In this document: one piece after another, positions 1-8,353 of the stretch
How the letters are laid out: every line of letters starts with the position of its first letter
Position numbering within the stretch: the stretch's first letter is position 1
Source: Clostridia bacterium
GTDB lineage: Bacteria > Bacillota > Clostridia > Lachnospirales > Bianqueaceae
Length of the DNA: 64,000 bases
Direction: 5' to 3'
Assembly: GCA_900764045.1 (NCBI GenBank)
Contig: CAAFMN010000010.1
Coordinates: forward strand, 1-64,000
Notes under the pieces: generated by a model
The model's database searches: none
The model's input: only the letters and a program-made list of their open reading frames with translations
What the model was told of the DNA's origin: nothing
Made by a program: the position numbers and the translations under genes

Positions 1-173
1 TCTTTGGAAGACTTAAAAATGAGATGTTTTACGGGTATGAGAAGGAATATACCTCTTTCGAAATCTTCTCGAAAGCGATTGCTGACTATATTGATTACTA
101 CAACAACAGAAGGATTCAATCCAAAACAAAATGGATGCCTCCCGTAAAATTCCGGGAAACATCCATGACGTGA
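1..173 (+). CDS. IS3-family transposase (OrfB), C-terminal fragment
   Basis: Only the last 57 codons are in the window; the frame enters at base 3. The translation starts FGRLKNEMFYGYEKEY and has NNRRIQSKTKWMPPVKFRE near its end. This matches the tail of the DDE integrase core of IS3-family OrfB: the LK.E segment that follows the catalytic Glu, then the YN..R.....P..F motif. By family numbering the catalytic Glu would lie just before the window edge, so activity cannot be judged here. The stop is TGA at 171-173. A terminal-repeat-like sequence follows at 200-224, so this is the right end of the element. Family assignment is firm; the subgroup is not. Confidence 0.85.
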   Translation, partial: FGRLKNEMFYGYEKEYTSFEIFSKAIADYIDYYNNRRIQSKTKWMPPVKFRETSMT

Positions 174-199
174 AACTAATTATTCAATTCAAATAACGG

Positions 200-224
200 T
201 GTCCAGAAAACTGGGTACATATCA
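200..224 (+). repeat. Putative right terminal inverted repeat of the IS3-family element
   Basis: The stretch begins TGTCCAGAAAACTGGG and ends in CA, as IS3-family right ends do, and lies 27 bp after the transposase stop. The left end is outside the window, so the pairing cannot be confirmed. Confidence 0.6.
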
Positions 225-246
225 GTGACCCTCGCACATTTTTATT

Positions 247-3200
247 TTAATAAAATCTCGGAGAACTCATGATGCCCTGCGGAACAAAGCTATATTCATA
301 ATTCCACAGATCATTGGTTGATCTCCAGCAATCCGGTCCCTGAGAAAACGGAATGGATGACAGATGATGCAGTGCCGCCAACGTGTTGTACCGCGTCGCA
401 TAAAGCGTCAGATCCACCTGATGTTTTCCCGGCTTCAAACCATTCACCTTGCACACATAAGGAGAATAGATGATCTCCGGCTGTTCGACTCCATCAACCG
501 TCACGCCCACCAGCGCTCCGCGGTAATGAGGAACTCGCAGTGTCAGGTTATCCCCACTTTCCACTTCCAGATGGTAAGTAACATTTCCACTGTAGAAGGG
601 CAGTCCCTGATGTACCCAATCTCCAAAGGCCAAGCGGCGTACCGGTGCGGTGATTGTCTTGATGCTGCCCACGACATTGACGCCAAAATCTCCCAGGAGG
701 TACATATATTCCAGCTTCGTATTCAAGCCCAGCGGGAACTCCGCCTCCAGCACATGGGTTCCTGCCTCCAGCGCCGGCAGAGATGCCGTATGAATAATCC
801 GATCAATGAACCAGCCTTCCGGCTGCAGATCCAGCCGTTTGCTGTCCAGCCAGATTTTCGCGGTATCCATGCACTCCATGCCCAGCGTCGGGTGCTCCAC
901 CGCGATTTCGCTCTCTATCGTAAAGCGCAGACGGATCGTATGCTCGGCCGGAACCTGCGGCGTCTGATACGGCTGGCGCATCGCACGCTTACGAATAGGC
1001 AGCCCGCACTCTGTCCGGCAGATATTCTCCGCCTTGAGAAGTTCCTCCAGAGGCCGATACGCTTCCCCATCCAAGGCATATTCTGCCATATCCATCAGAT
1101 ACACATTGGGTTCGCTGAGTGATACCGGCACCTTGGTGAAAATCCGGCGTCCTCCGTCGTATTCTACGATGGGCGCTTCCTTTCCTTCCTCTCTTCCGGG
1201 CGTCAGGCGCAGCAGCAGGCTGTCGTGCATGTACCATTTTCTGGAGAACAGGGTTTTGCCATTCTCATACCGGGCCGGCAACGGCTGTACGGTGCCGTTC
1301 TGCGTATCCCAGACTTCCAACTTATATTCGCCGTTCAGCGTAAAGCGCAGTACCTCTGTCTCATATTTCTGTCCCACATTGAATTTGATTCCCTGATTGG
1401 GGATATCCACATCCGGGCTGGGCTGGCTGCGGATCGTGGCTAGGAAGAGCCATCGATCCTCTCCCTCCTGACGAAGCTGATGAATCAGATGTTCCGCTCT
1501 GGCTCCGCTGGGAAGGTTGACCCTCAAAAATTCCATCGGCCGCAGACGCGCCAACAGATCATTGATATTATAATCCATCGTTTCCGACTGCTGATACAGC
1601 TCAGCGACTCTGGAAGAAGGCTCGGCATCCATATAGGCAGGGCAGCTTCCCATAAAGATCAACCGTCCGCCCGCCTTGCGGAAGGCTTCCAGTCTCTCCA
1701 CTGTACTGCTGCGCATTGTCTCCAGACCTGGCACGATCACCACATCATAGGCCATCTCCCCGACTTTGAGCGGCGCTGATCCCGTCTCGCACAGCTCCGG
1801 CAGTCTTGCTTCGCTGATAAAGTCAAAATCTTGAAATGCCGTGCTTAATCCCTGAATCAGCTGACTAAAATTCCGTTCATACTGTGCCAGCACTGCCGCG
1901 CTGCGGTCATTGGGTCCCATGTTCAGCCATACGCTCTCAATCGGATGAATCACGCCGATCCGTACGACCGGTTTTCCCTGCTTCAGCACGGTATTCACCC
2001 TTGCGAAATGGTCCTCTACCCGATGATACTTTTTATACCAGGCATTCTGATAATGAATTGACGCCGGATAATCTCTCTTGGATTCTCCGTTAAACGTATA
2101 TAACGCATGGTGGGGAACCCGCAGTGTTACGCCCATGGCTGCCTGCCAGTCTCCCTGCAGCTTATATCCTCGGAAATCAAAGTCCCATCCGGACACGCCG
2201 TAGAGCTCACTCATCATCCCCTTGGAGCCTTGCTGACGAACAGCGGACTGGCACTGCTTGGCCGTCGTGAACTCCAGCTTATGCCGCCCCAGGACATCAA
2301 TTCCCGGCTGCTGAAACGCACGGTAGTTACGCATCATTTCTCCCGCGATCGCCGCCTGTCCCTTCAGAGTTCCTTCTCCCATCAAGTGTCCCGTAAACAT
2401 CAGGCCGTTTTTCTCACACCACTGTCCCAGCGTATCACAAAAAGCCTGCGCAAAACGCTCCGACAGCGTATCATGATACTGATATCGTGTCTTAGAGACC
2501 CGTCCTTCCGGCAGATTCCAGATCAGTTCCGGCAGCGCATCCAGCAGCTCTTCGCCGTATCTATCCTGATAAAAGGCCGCAAAACCATTGGTCCAGGGCA
2601 GAATCACATCCCCCTTTTCCAGCGCATAGGCCAACTCGCTCTCGGAAGCATACTGCGGTTCATCGGTAAACATGGCCGGAGACACATTGCCGAAATACTC
2701 CCCGACCACTTCCTTATAGCGGTCATAGGTTACCCTGGCAAACTCCTGAATCGCTTCCGGGCTCAAGGTATCCACATAAGTCTGCTCTTCATCCGTCGTC
2801 GCAGGCTGCTTCTCAAAATACGCATACCAGACATTCTGTCCTTCTTCTCCCGCTTTCAGCCGCCGATAGCTGAGCAGATCTCCATCGGCATTCAGTACTA
2901 CATCGTAACGCGCCAGGAGCTCTCCCGCAGGATTTCTGGCGAATCCCCGCTGCGGAACGGTATACTCCACCGGTTCATCATAAGAATATGCCGTAAAACG
3001 CAGATACCGTCTGGTAAACTCCGGATTGCGGGTAACAATACCGCCCGCCGGTCCGGACGGATACCGATCCTCGTCATACAGCCAAGCGCAGATTCCTTCC
3101 GCCTTGGCCTTTTCACAGCAGTCCTTAACCCGCTGCATATATTCGTCACTCAGGTACGGCGTAATCAGTCCCGCTCTGGCGTGCATAAAGAAACCGCCAT

Positions 3201-3324
3201 ACCCCATCACCTTAAAGTCTTCGATCTGTTTATCCAACTCCTCCTTCTGCAGATCTCCGTCCCATGCCCAGAAAGGCGCACTCCGGTACTCCGCAGGCGG
3301 ATTTTGGAATATTTTCTGATCCAT
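247..3324 (-). CDS. Large glycoside hydrolase, GH106-like
   Basis: This 1025-residue protein has no evident signal peptide, so it is probably cytoplasmic and acts on imported oligosaccharides or glycosides. The N-terminal third carries aromatic and acidic motifs of a TIM-barrel glycosidase: PFWAWDGDL near residue 17, GGFFMHARAGL near 43, and WLYDEDRYPSG at 81-91. The C-terminal half looks like beta-sandwich modules (LTLRVPHYRGALVGVTVDG). I recognise this as the group usually annotated as glycosyl hydrolase related to GH106 alpha-L-rhamnosidases; the substrate cannot be read from sequence. The ATG start has an AAGGGGG ribosome site 5-12 bases upstream. The gene stands alone, divergent from a Nudix gene and next to an IS remnant. 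Confidence 0.7.
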   Translation of the reverse strand: MDQKIFQNPPAEYRSAPFWAWDGDLQKEELDKQIEDFKVMGYGGFFMHARAGLITPYLSDEYMQRVKDCCEKAKAEGICAWLYDEDRYPSGPAGGIVTRNPEFTRRYLRFTAYSYDEPVEYTVPQRGFARNPAGELLARYDVVLNADGDLLSYRRLKAGEEGQNVWYAYFEKQPATTDEEQTYVDTLSPEAIQEFARVTYDRYKEVVGEYFGNVSPAMFTDEPQYASESELAYALEKGDVILPWTNGFAAFYQDRYGEELLDALPELIWNLPEGRVSKTRYQYHDTLSERFAQAFCDTLGQWCEKNGLMFTGHLMGEGTLKGQAAIAGEMMRNYRAFQQPGIDVLGRHKLEFTTAKQCQSAVRQQGSKGMMSELYGVSGWDFDFRGYKLQGDWQAAMGVTLRVPHHALYTFNGESKRDYPASIHYQNAWYKKYHRVEDHFARVNTVLKQGKPVVRIGVIHPIESVWLNMGPNDRSAAVLAQYERNFSQLIQGLSTAFQDFDFISEARLPELCETGSAPLKVGEMAYDVVIVPGLETMRSSTVERLEAFRKAGGRLIFMGSCPAYMDAEPSSRVAELYQQSETMDYNINDLLARLRPMEFLRVNLPSGARAEHLIHQLRQEGEDRWLFLATIRSQPSPDVDIPNQGIKFNVGQKYETEVLRFTLNGEYKLEVWDTQNGTVQPLPARYENGKTLFSRKWYMHDSLLLRLTPGREEGKEAPIVEYDGGRRIFTKVPVSLSEPNVYLMDMAEYALDGEAYRPLEELLKAENICRTECGLPIRKRAMRQPYQTPQVPAEHTIRLRFTIESEIAVEHPTLGMECMDTAKIWLDSKRLDLQPEGWFIDRIIHTASLPALEAGTHVLEAEFPLGLNTKLEYMYLLGDFGVNVVGSIKTITAPVRRLAFGDWVHQGLPFYSGNVTYHLEVESGDNLTLRVPHYRGALVGVTVDGVEQPEIIYSPYVCKVNGLKPGKHQVDLTLYATRYNTLAALHHLSSIPFSQGPDCWRSTNDLWNYEYSFVPQGIMSSPRFY

Positions 3325-3350
3325 ACTGTTTCCCCCTTATTTTTTCTATC

Positions 3351-3401
3351 ATACTATCATGATTTTTGAGTCTTGTCAATCCGACGGATTTTTATTATAA
3401 T
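3351..3401. promoter_or_regulatory. Overlapping divergent sigma-A promoters (glycosidase / Nudix)
   Basis: Plus strand: -35 TTGTCA at 3373-3378, 17-bp spacer, -10 TATAAT at 3396-3401, leading to the Nudix gene. Minus strand: -35 TTGACA at 3374-3379, 17-bp spacer, -10 TAGTAT at 3351-3356, leading to the glycosidase. The two -35 hexamers overlap by five bases, so both cannot be occupied at once. Confidence 0.65.
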
Positions 3402-3422
3402 ATTGAAAAAAGGAGGGGAATC

Positions 3423-3893
3423 ATGATATATTCGACCCTATGCTATCTGGAACAAAACGGACAATATCTGATGCTGCACCGCGTCAAAAAGGAGAAGGAC
3501 CTGAACCACGATAAGTGGATCGACATCGGCGGAAAGTTTGAAGACAAGGAAAGCCCGGAGGACTGCATTCTGCGGGAGTTCTATGAGGAAACAGGGTACC
3601 GCCTGACCGGATACCGCTACCGCGGTATCATCACCTTTGTCAGCGACTGTGCCCCGACCGAATACATGCATCTTTTCACCGCTTCAGCCTACATTGGAAA
3701 CCCGATTGTATGCGATGAAGGGGAGCTTGCGTGGATCGACAAGAAAAAGCTCCTATCCCTGACACTCTGGGAGGGCGACCGTATTTTTCTAAAGCTTTTG
3801 GATGAAGAGATCCCCTTTTTCTCCCTGAAACTGGTCTATCAGGGTGATCACCTGCAGCAAGCCGTGCTGAACGGAAAGCCTTACGCAATATAA
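3423..3893 (+). CDS. Nudix hydrolase (MutT-like)
   Basis: This 156-residue protein hydrolyses a nucleoside-diphosphate-X substrate; 8-oxo-dGTP is the usual guess for this size class. The complete Nudix box GX5EX7REUXEEXGU is present, running from GGKFEDKE to REFYEETGY around residues 38-60, with the metal-binding Glu residues intact. An upstream in-frame codon could extend the frame, but the ATG at 3423 is preceded by a strong AGGAGGGG site at 3411-3418 and begins with the typical MIYSTLCYLEQ strand. It has its own promoter and ends at a hairpin shared with the convergent tRNA gene. Confidence 0.85.
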   Translation: MIYSTLCYLEQNGQYLMLHRVKKEKDLNHDKWIDIGGKFEDKESPEDCILREFYEETGYRLTGYRYRGIITFVSDCAPTEYMHLFTASAYIGNPIVCDEGELAWIDKKKLLSLTLWEGDRIFLKLLDEEIPFFSLKLVYQGDHLQQAVLNGKPYAI

Positions 3894-3895
3894 AA

Positions 3896-3918
3896 AGCCG
3901 GAAGCAACGCCTCCGGCC
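3896..3918. terminator. Bidirectional terminator between Nudix gene and tRNA-Arg
   Basis: The stem GCCGGA / TCCGGC (3897-3902 / 3912-3917) is flanked by A-runs on both sides, giving a T-run after the stem on the minus strand. It lies directly after the tRNA 3' end and overlaps the end of the Nudix transcript. Confidence 0.75.
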
Positions 3919-3924
3919 TAAAAA

Positions 3925-3997
3925 TGCACCTGGAAGGATTCGAACCCTCGACGCGTGGCTCCGGAAGCCACCGCTCTATCCCCTGAGCTACAGATGC
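3925..3997 (-). tRNA. tRNA-Arg (anticodon CCG)
   Basis: The 73-nt cloverleaf folds by eye. The acceptor stem is GCATCTG / CAGGTGC with one G-T wobble. The D arm is GCTC/GAGC, the anticodon stem GTGGC/GCCAC around loop TTCCGGA (anticodon CCG, reading CGG), and the T arm has loop TTCGAAT. The discriminator is A, as expected for bacterial tRNA-Arg. CCA is not encoded. A promoter (TTGCAT, 17 bp, TATACT) lies just upstream and a terminator just downstream, so it is a single-gene unit. Confidence 0.95.
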
Positions 3998-4018
3998 ATA
4001 TCCAATTAAGACTATATT

Positions 4019-4047
4019 AGTATAGACCAAATCCCCAGAATATGCAA
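4019..4047 (-). promoter_or_regulatory. Promoter of tRNA-Arg
   Basis: -35 TTGCAT at 4042-4047, 17-bp spacer, -10 TATACT at 4019-4024, about 20 bp before the tRNA 5' end. Confidence 0.65.
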
Positions 4048-4084
4048 GTGTTTTTTTGAATTTCGCGCAATATTTTCACCGAAC

Positions 4085-4113
4085 TTGACTTTTTATGGCT
4101 TCTAGTATATGAT
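4085..4113 (+). promoter_or_regulatory. Promoter of the DapA-family gene
   Basis: -35 TTGACT at 4085-4090, 17-bp spacer, -10 TATGAT at 4108-4113, about 40 bp before the start codon. Confidence 0.65.
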
Positions 4114-4154
4114 AAACAAAAAGCTATTCTTAACGTTCAAGGAGGTACAATATA

Positions 4155-5078
4155 GTGACAAATCAATTTCCTGCCGGTGTATGGCCGGTCATGCTGACGC
4201 CTTTTACCGAAGAGAATCAGGTAGATGATGCTGCATTGAAAAACCTGGTGGACTGGTATATTGAGCGTGGTGTGGACGGCCTTTTTGCTGTCTGCCAGTC
4301 CAGCGAGATGTTCTTTCTCTCTCTGGAAGAACGGGTACATATCACCGAATCTGTCGTCCGTTATGCCGCTGGACGGGTCCCTGTTATCTCCAGCGGACAG
4401 GTCTCCGATACTCTGGAGGATCAGATTCAGGAGGTTACGGCTATTGCCGCCGCTGGCCCCGCTGCTGTCATTCTGATCACCAACCGCTTTGCCGCGGAGG
4501 ACGAGGATGATGAAGTCTGGTTTGCCAATCTGAGCAAACTGCTGGATGCGCTGGATCCTTCGATTCCTCTGGGATTTTATGAGTGTCCCTATCCCTATAA
4601 GCGTGTACTGTCTCCGGAGCTTCTGGCCCGCTGTGCCGCTACGGGACGCTTTTATCTGATGAAGGATACCTGCTGTGATACACAACAGATTCTGAAAAAA
4701 CTGGATGCCATTCAGGGTACTCCTCTTCGTCTGTACAACGCCAATACCGCAACGCTTCTGGATACCCTTCAGGCCGGCGCTGCTGGTTACTCCGGCGTCA
4801 TGGCCAATTTTCATCCGGAGCTGTATGTATGGCTGTGCCGTAATTTTGCCTCTCAGCCGGAAACAGCCAAGTACCTTGCGGATTTCCTGACGCTTGCTTC
4901 CTTTATTGAGCACAAGCCCTATCCAGTAAACGCCAAATACAATCTGCAGCTGGTGGGAATCGGCAATACTTTGATGACCCGCACACGGCCCGCCTCCGAT
5001 CTAAATGAGACGAACCGCAGTGAGGTCCGTCAGCTGAAGGAACTGTCCGATGCAATCGCTCATAAATTAGGCCTGTAA
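4155..5078 (+). CDS. DapA/NanA-family class I aldolase (dihydrodipicolinate synthase-like)
   Basis: This 307-residue (beta/alpha)8 aldolase belongs to the family that condenses or cleaves pyruvate-containing compounds through a Schiff base. The Schiff-base lysine is K170 in YLMKDTC and the proton-relay tyrosine is Y142 in GFYECPYPY, with the 28-residue spacing typical of the family. The start is GTG at 4155 behind a strong AAGGAGGT site. The substrate-loop residues differ from classical DapA (SSEMFFLS where DapA has GTTGE.xTL), so it may be a sugar-acid or N-acetylneuraminate-type lyase rather than the lysine-pathway enzyme. It is a monocistronic gene with its own promoter and a shared terminator. 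Confidence 0.8.
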   Translation: MTNQFPAGVWPVMLTPFTEENQVDDAALKNLVDWYIERGVDGLFAVCQSSEMFFLSLEERVHITESVVRYAAGRVPVISSGQVSDTLEDQIQEVTAIAAAGPAAVILITNRFAAEDEDDEVWFANLSKLLDALDPSIPLGFYECPYPYKRVLSPELLARCAATGRFYLMKDTCCDTQQILKKLDAIQGTPLRLYNANTATLLDTLQAGAAGYSGVMANFHPELYVWLCRNFASQPETAKYLADFLTLASFIEHKPYPVNAKYNLQLVGIGNTLMTRTRPASDLNETNRSEVRQLKELSDAIAHKLGL

Positions 5079-5083
5079 AACAA

Positions 5084-5118
5084 ATTCGCCTCCAATCTCA
5101 CATGAAATCGGAGGCGAT
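5084..5118. terminator. Convergent bidirectional terminator
   Basis: The stem TCGCCTCC / GGAGGCGA (5086-5093 / 5110-5117) is followed by ATTTTTATT on the plus strand and AATTTGTTTTAC on the minus strand. It separates the aldolase gene from the convergent methyltransferase gene. Confidence 0.75.
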
Positions 5119-5122
5119 ATTT

Positions 5123-5728
5123 TTATTCCTTTACACACCGCAATACATGGAACCCGGATTGGCGTTCTACCGTCTCACAGTTTCCAAAGATTTGGGTCAA
5201 TTCCTTTACGGCAGAGGGCGCCCCCTGATTCTTACGGATCACCACATACAGGCGGCCGCCCGGGCGCAGCCACTGAAAGCTATCCCGAAACAACCCATAG
5301 ATCGTCTCCTTGCCTGCTCGAATCGGCGGATTGGTGATTACCACTTCTGCCCCTTCCTGCACTGCCAGCTGGTCTGCCGTCCCGACCGCAACGCGTTCCG
5401 ACACGCCGTTTTTTTCAGCATTGCGCCTTGCGAGCTCCATTGCGCGGTCATTCACGTCAATCATGCTCATCTTGACCTGCGGATATACTGCCGCCACCGC
5501 GACACCAATCGCTCCGTATCCGCACCCCAGATCTATCACCGTTCCAGTCAAGGCCGCTTCCTGCTCTATCACCGCATGGATCAGGATATCTGAACCATGA
5601 TCCACCCGTTCCATCGAAAATACACCGTGATCCGTCAGATACCGCAGGCTATGTCCATTCACCTCATACCGGATCTCCCGAATGTCCGATCGGGAAGTCG
5701 GCGCATTGGTATAATAATGCTCCATCAC
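5123..5728 (-). CDS. Class I SAM-dependent methyltransferase, RsmC-like
   Basis: This 201-residue methyltransferase of the small-domain (MTS) family is related to RsmC-type 16S rRNA guanine-N2 methyltransferases. The SAM-binding motif I is DLGCGYG at 66-72, the acidic motif II is MIDVND near 89-94, and the catalytic-loop motif NPPIRAGK is at 133-140, the NPP signature of N-methyltransferases. It corresponds in size to single-domain Firmicutes homologues (YbxB type), not the two-domain RsmC of E. coli. Its start overlaps the stop of rsmA by four bases, so the two rRNA-modification genes are translationally coupled. Exact rRNA target is inferred only. Confidence 0.8.
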   Translation of the reverse strand: MMEHYYTNAPTSRSDIREIRYEVNGHSLRYLTDHGVFSMERVDHGSDILIHAVIEQEAALTGTVIDLGCGYGAIGVAVAAVYPQVKMSMIDVNDRAMELARRNAEKNGVSERVAVGTADQLAVQEGAEVVITNPPIRAGKETIYGLFRDSFQWLRPGGRLYVVIRKNQGAPSAVKELTQIFGNCETVERQSGFHVLRCVKE

Positions 5729-6591
5729 TTTCCCTCCAATTCATTGGACAATGCCGCGAACTGTGCCAGCGTCAGCGCCTCTCCACGAATCTGTTCCGAG
5801 ATGTTCAGACACCGCAGCGCTTCCTGCACCTGTTCTTTTTCATAATCAAGCTCCTGACTGTTGCTCACACTGTTAACCAGGGTCTTACGCCTCTGTCCGA
5901 ACGCCGCGCGGATCAGCGCGAAAAACCGCTTCTCATCCTGCACCTGAACCGGTTTTTCCTTGTGCGTTGTCAGCTGTATCACGGCAGAGCCCACACCCGG
6001 GCGCGGCATAAAGCAATTGGGCGGAACAAACGCCGCGATCTCCGCCTCGGCATAATACTGCACCGCCAGACTCAACGCGCCATAGTCCTTGGATCCCGGG
6101 CCCGCCTGTATACGCCGCGCGACTTCCTCCTGCACCATGACTGTCATCCCCGCCAGCGGAATTCCGCTCTCGTAAAGCCCCATGATGATGGGGGTCGTAA
6201 TATAATACGGCAGATTCGCAATTACCTTGATAGGCTTATCGATGCCCCACTCCGCCAGCTTGGCCTTGAGATCCAGCTTCAGAAAGTCCTGATGAATCAG
6301 CCGCACATTGGGATAGTCCTCCAGATTCTTCTGCAAAATAGGAATCAAACGGCCATCGATCTCCACAGCGATCACCTGCGCGGCCCGTTCGGCCAATACC
6401 TGCGTCAGGCTGCCGATCCCCGGACCGATCTCCACACAAACATCTTCCTCATTGATTTGTGCGGCCCGCAGAATCTTTTCAAGCACATGCAGGTCAATCA
6501 AAAAATTCTGGCCAAATTTCTTTAAAAACTGAAAATCATTGGCTTGCAATATCTCTATCGTCTTTGCCGGTGAGGCAATTCGTTCTTTCAT
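5725..6591 (-). CDS. rsmA: 16S rRNA (A1518/A1519-N6,N6)-dimethyltransferase RsmA (KsgA)
   Basis: This 288-residue enzyme dimethylates two adjacent adenosines in the 3'-terminal hairpin of 16S rRNA, a late step in 30S assembly. It has the family opening KKFGQNFLID near residue 24, motif I EIGPGIGSLT near 54, and the catalytic motif IV NLPYY at 126-130. A downstream helical domain ends the protein. Length is normal for the family. It is the first gene of a two-gene unit with the overlapping RsmC-like methyltransferase. In many Firmicutes rsmA lies near the origin; here it is about 57 kb from recF. Confidence 0.95.
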   Translation of the reverse strand: MKERIASPAKTIEILQANDFQFLKKFGQNFLIDLHVLEKILRAAQINEEDVCVEIGPGIGSLTQVLAERAAQVIAVEIDGRLIPILQKNLEDYPNVRLIHQDFLKLDLKAKLAEWGIDKPIKVIANLPYYITTPIIMGLYESGIPLAGMTVMVQEEVARRIQAGPGSKDYGALSLAVQYYAEAEIAAFVPPNCFMPRPGVGSAVIQLTTHKEKPVQVQDEKRFFALIRAAFGQRRKTLVNSVSNSQELDYEKEQVQEALRCLNISEQIRGEALTLAQFAALSNELEGK

Positions 6592-6679
6592 CTGCTTATC
6601 CCTTTCGATTCTAGTGTTGCAAATCCTTACCCTATGATTGTACCACGACTGGGCCTATTAATCAACCAATCCTCCACTA

Positions 6680-6716
6680 AAAAAGTCCGCTGCAATTTTC
6701 AGGATTACAGCGGACT
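6680..6716 (-). terminator. Terminator of the isomerase-like gene
   Basis: The 9-bp stem AGTCCGCTG / CAGCGGACT (6684-6692 / 6708-6716) is followed on the minus strand by a run of T residues, 11 bp beyond the stop codon at 6728. Confidence 0.8.
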
Positions 6717-6727
6717 GTCTGTAAAGA

Positions 6728-8146
6728 TTAGCGGGTGATGATATCCACCGGCACGTTAAAGATCTTGGCAACCTTGAGGATCGTATCAATATGTCTTCCG
6801 GTCGCCGCTGCCATATGATGCGTCGGGCCTGCTTCGCTCCAGCGGTTTACAAATTCTCGCGCGCCGCAGGTAAAGCGGGTTCTCATATTGGTATCACCGA
6901 AGGACAGGATCTTGCCCTCCTCGTTGACACCTTCTGCTACAACAAACTTGAAGTGACCGTCACGGTCCTGCGTAATCGCAAGATACGTTACCGGGCCGGT
7001 ATACGGATAGAACTGCGTCAGATAGCCGCCGCCGGTCTTGCCGTGGAATACCTTGACAATCTTCATCGTCGGCTTCTTATCGGAAATATCCGCGTCGCCG
7101 CTTCCGGAATGGCCGATGATGCAGATATCATCGTTAAAGTCAATGGAGTACATCTCAGACAGCTGGCCGGTTCCCGCGATTGTCTTCAGGATGCTCATCG
7201 CCATAGCGACCTTCATATCGCCCTCTACCGCGCAAGCCGTTCCCTGCTTAATCAGCATGGAAAACGCCGGGATCAGCATGCTGTCCAGAACGCCGGCCTT
7301 GCCCTGTGCGAATCCGTCATAGTGGGAAGCGATCAGACCCAGATGCTCGTCCTTGACCCACTGCTCAAAGGCTACGACATACTTGGCCATCTCCCATACT
7401 TCCTCGATGCTGCCGCCGCCCTCGATATCAAAGGTATCCAGGATCTCCTGCGCCTTGGCGCGAATCGCCTGCTCATCCGTGATGTTATCAGCGATTGCCC
7501 ACATCTTTTCCCAGTCAAACTGCTTGGTATACAGGAACATTCTATTATACAGGTTGGTCTCATCGATATACAGGTCCATCATACCCGGATACGGACGGCC
7601 AATCTGCGCAATATTGGTATCACGGAATCTTCTTCTTACCTGCGCCGCACGGCACCAATCCTCGATCTCTGCCTGCACGCCGGGATCGCCGCCCTCGACA
7701 ACACCCGTGATCACGGCATGTCTCTTGCCCGCTCTCTCCAGATCCGCAACGGCCTCGCCTACAGCACCGCAGGCATAGCCTTCGCCCAGCCAGGACGCGA
7801 TATCGGTATGGTCGTAATCCAGCGCTTTCAGCTTCTGCACATTTACCAGAACTACCGGAACATCCAGATCACGAACGGCCGGAAGCATATTGTACGAAGT
7901 GGCATAGGTCAGCATCTGCAAAAATACCAGATCAACATCCGCCGCGCGGAACTTGTCTCCGGCAACCATTGCCTGCTCCTTGGTCGTCACCATTCCTCCG
8001 TCGATAATCTCAACGGTATCCGGGATCGTTTTCTTGAACGCAGCGTACTGCGACTCAAACTCCGGTACCAGAGACGGGAACTGCGGAAGATATGCTCCTA
8101 AAGCGATAGAAAATACACCCACTCTTGCTTTTGTGTTTACTAACAT
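6728..8146 (-). CDS. L-arabinose/L-fucose isomerase-related protein
   Basis: This 472-residue cytoplasmic protein resembles the L-arabinose/L-fucose isomerase fold, which interconverts aldoses and ketoses with a divalent metal. Family-like segments are VGVFSIALGAYLPQFP at the N-terminus, FLQMLTYATSYNMLP near 90, and the C-terminal SEAGPTHHMAAATG, where the His pair fits a metal or substrate site. The start is set at ATG 8146, because an AGGAGG site sits eight bases upstream of it; an in-frame start at 8167 would lie before that site. No kinase or epimerase for arabinose is adjacent, so the sugar cannot be assigned from context. Confidence 0.75.
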   Translation of the reverse strand: MLVNTKARVGVFSIALGAYLPQFPSLVPEFESQYAAFKKTIPDTVEIIDGGMVTTKEQAMVAGDKFRAADVDLVFLQMLTYATSYNMLPAVRDLDVPVVLVNVQKLKALDYDHTDIASWLGEGYACGAVGEAVADLERAGKRHAVITGVVEGGDPGVQAEIEDWCRAAQVRRRFRDTNIAQIGRPYPGMMDLYIDETNLYNRMFLYTKQFDWEKMWAIADNITDEQAIRAKAQEILDTFDIEGGGSIEEVWEMAKYVVAFEQWVKDEHLGLIASHYDGFAQGKAGVLDSMLIPAFSMLIKQGTACAVEGDMKVAMAMSILKTIAGTGQLSEMYSIDFNDDICIIGHSGSGDADISDKKPTMKIVKVFHGKTGGGYLTQFYPYTGPVTYLAITQDRDGHFKFVVAEGVNEEGKILSFGDTNMRTRFTCGAREFVNRWSEAGPTHHMAAATGRHIDTILKVAKIFNVPVDIITR

Positions 8147-8320
8147 AGTCCAAACCTCCTGTTGCAATTTGCATAGTTATATTATACTACAGCTGCTTAA
8201 AAAAGGAAAGATATGTTTGACAAATTATCGGAAGATGGGGAAGGGTGGATAGTTGTTGGTTTTGCGTATATCAATTGTCCCTCTAACAGTGGAGTAGGTA
8301 CCTTGTACAAAATACAAGCC

Positions 8321-8353
8321 AGTTCAAAGTTGGTTCCAAGTTAGTTTCAAGTT
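8321..8353 (+). repeat. Three tandem 11-bp imperfect repeats
   Basis: Units are AGTTCAAAGTT, GGTTCCAAGTT and AGTTTCAAGTT, directly abutting. They lie in the intergenic stretch upstream of the isomerase-like gene. The 11-bp period is close to one helical turn, so a protein-binding array is possible, but nothing else supports this. Confidence 0.5.

Noticed and set aside
148..162. Resemblance of AATTCCGGGAAAC to the Noc-binding site
   Set aside because: It lies inside the transposase coding end and matches only partly.
2107..3369. 420-codon plus-strand frame opposite the glycosidase
   Set aside because: Antisense to a conserved enzyme; Arg/Ile/Ser-rich translation without motifs.
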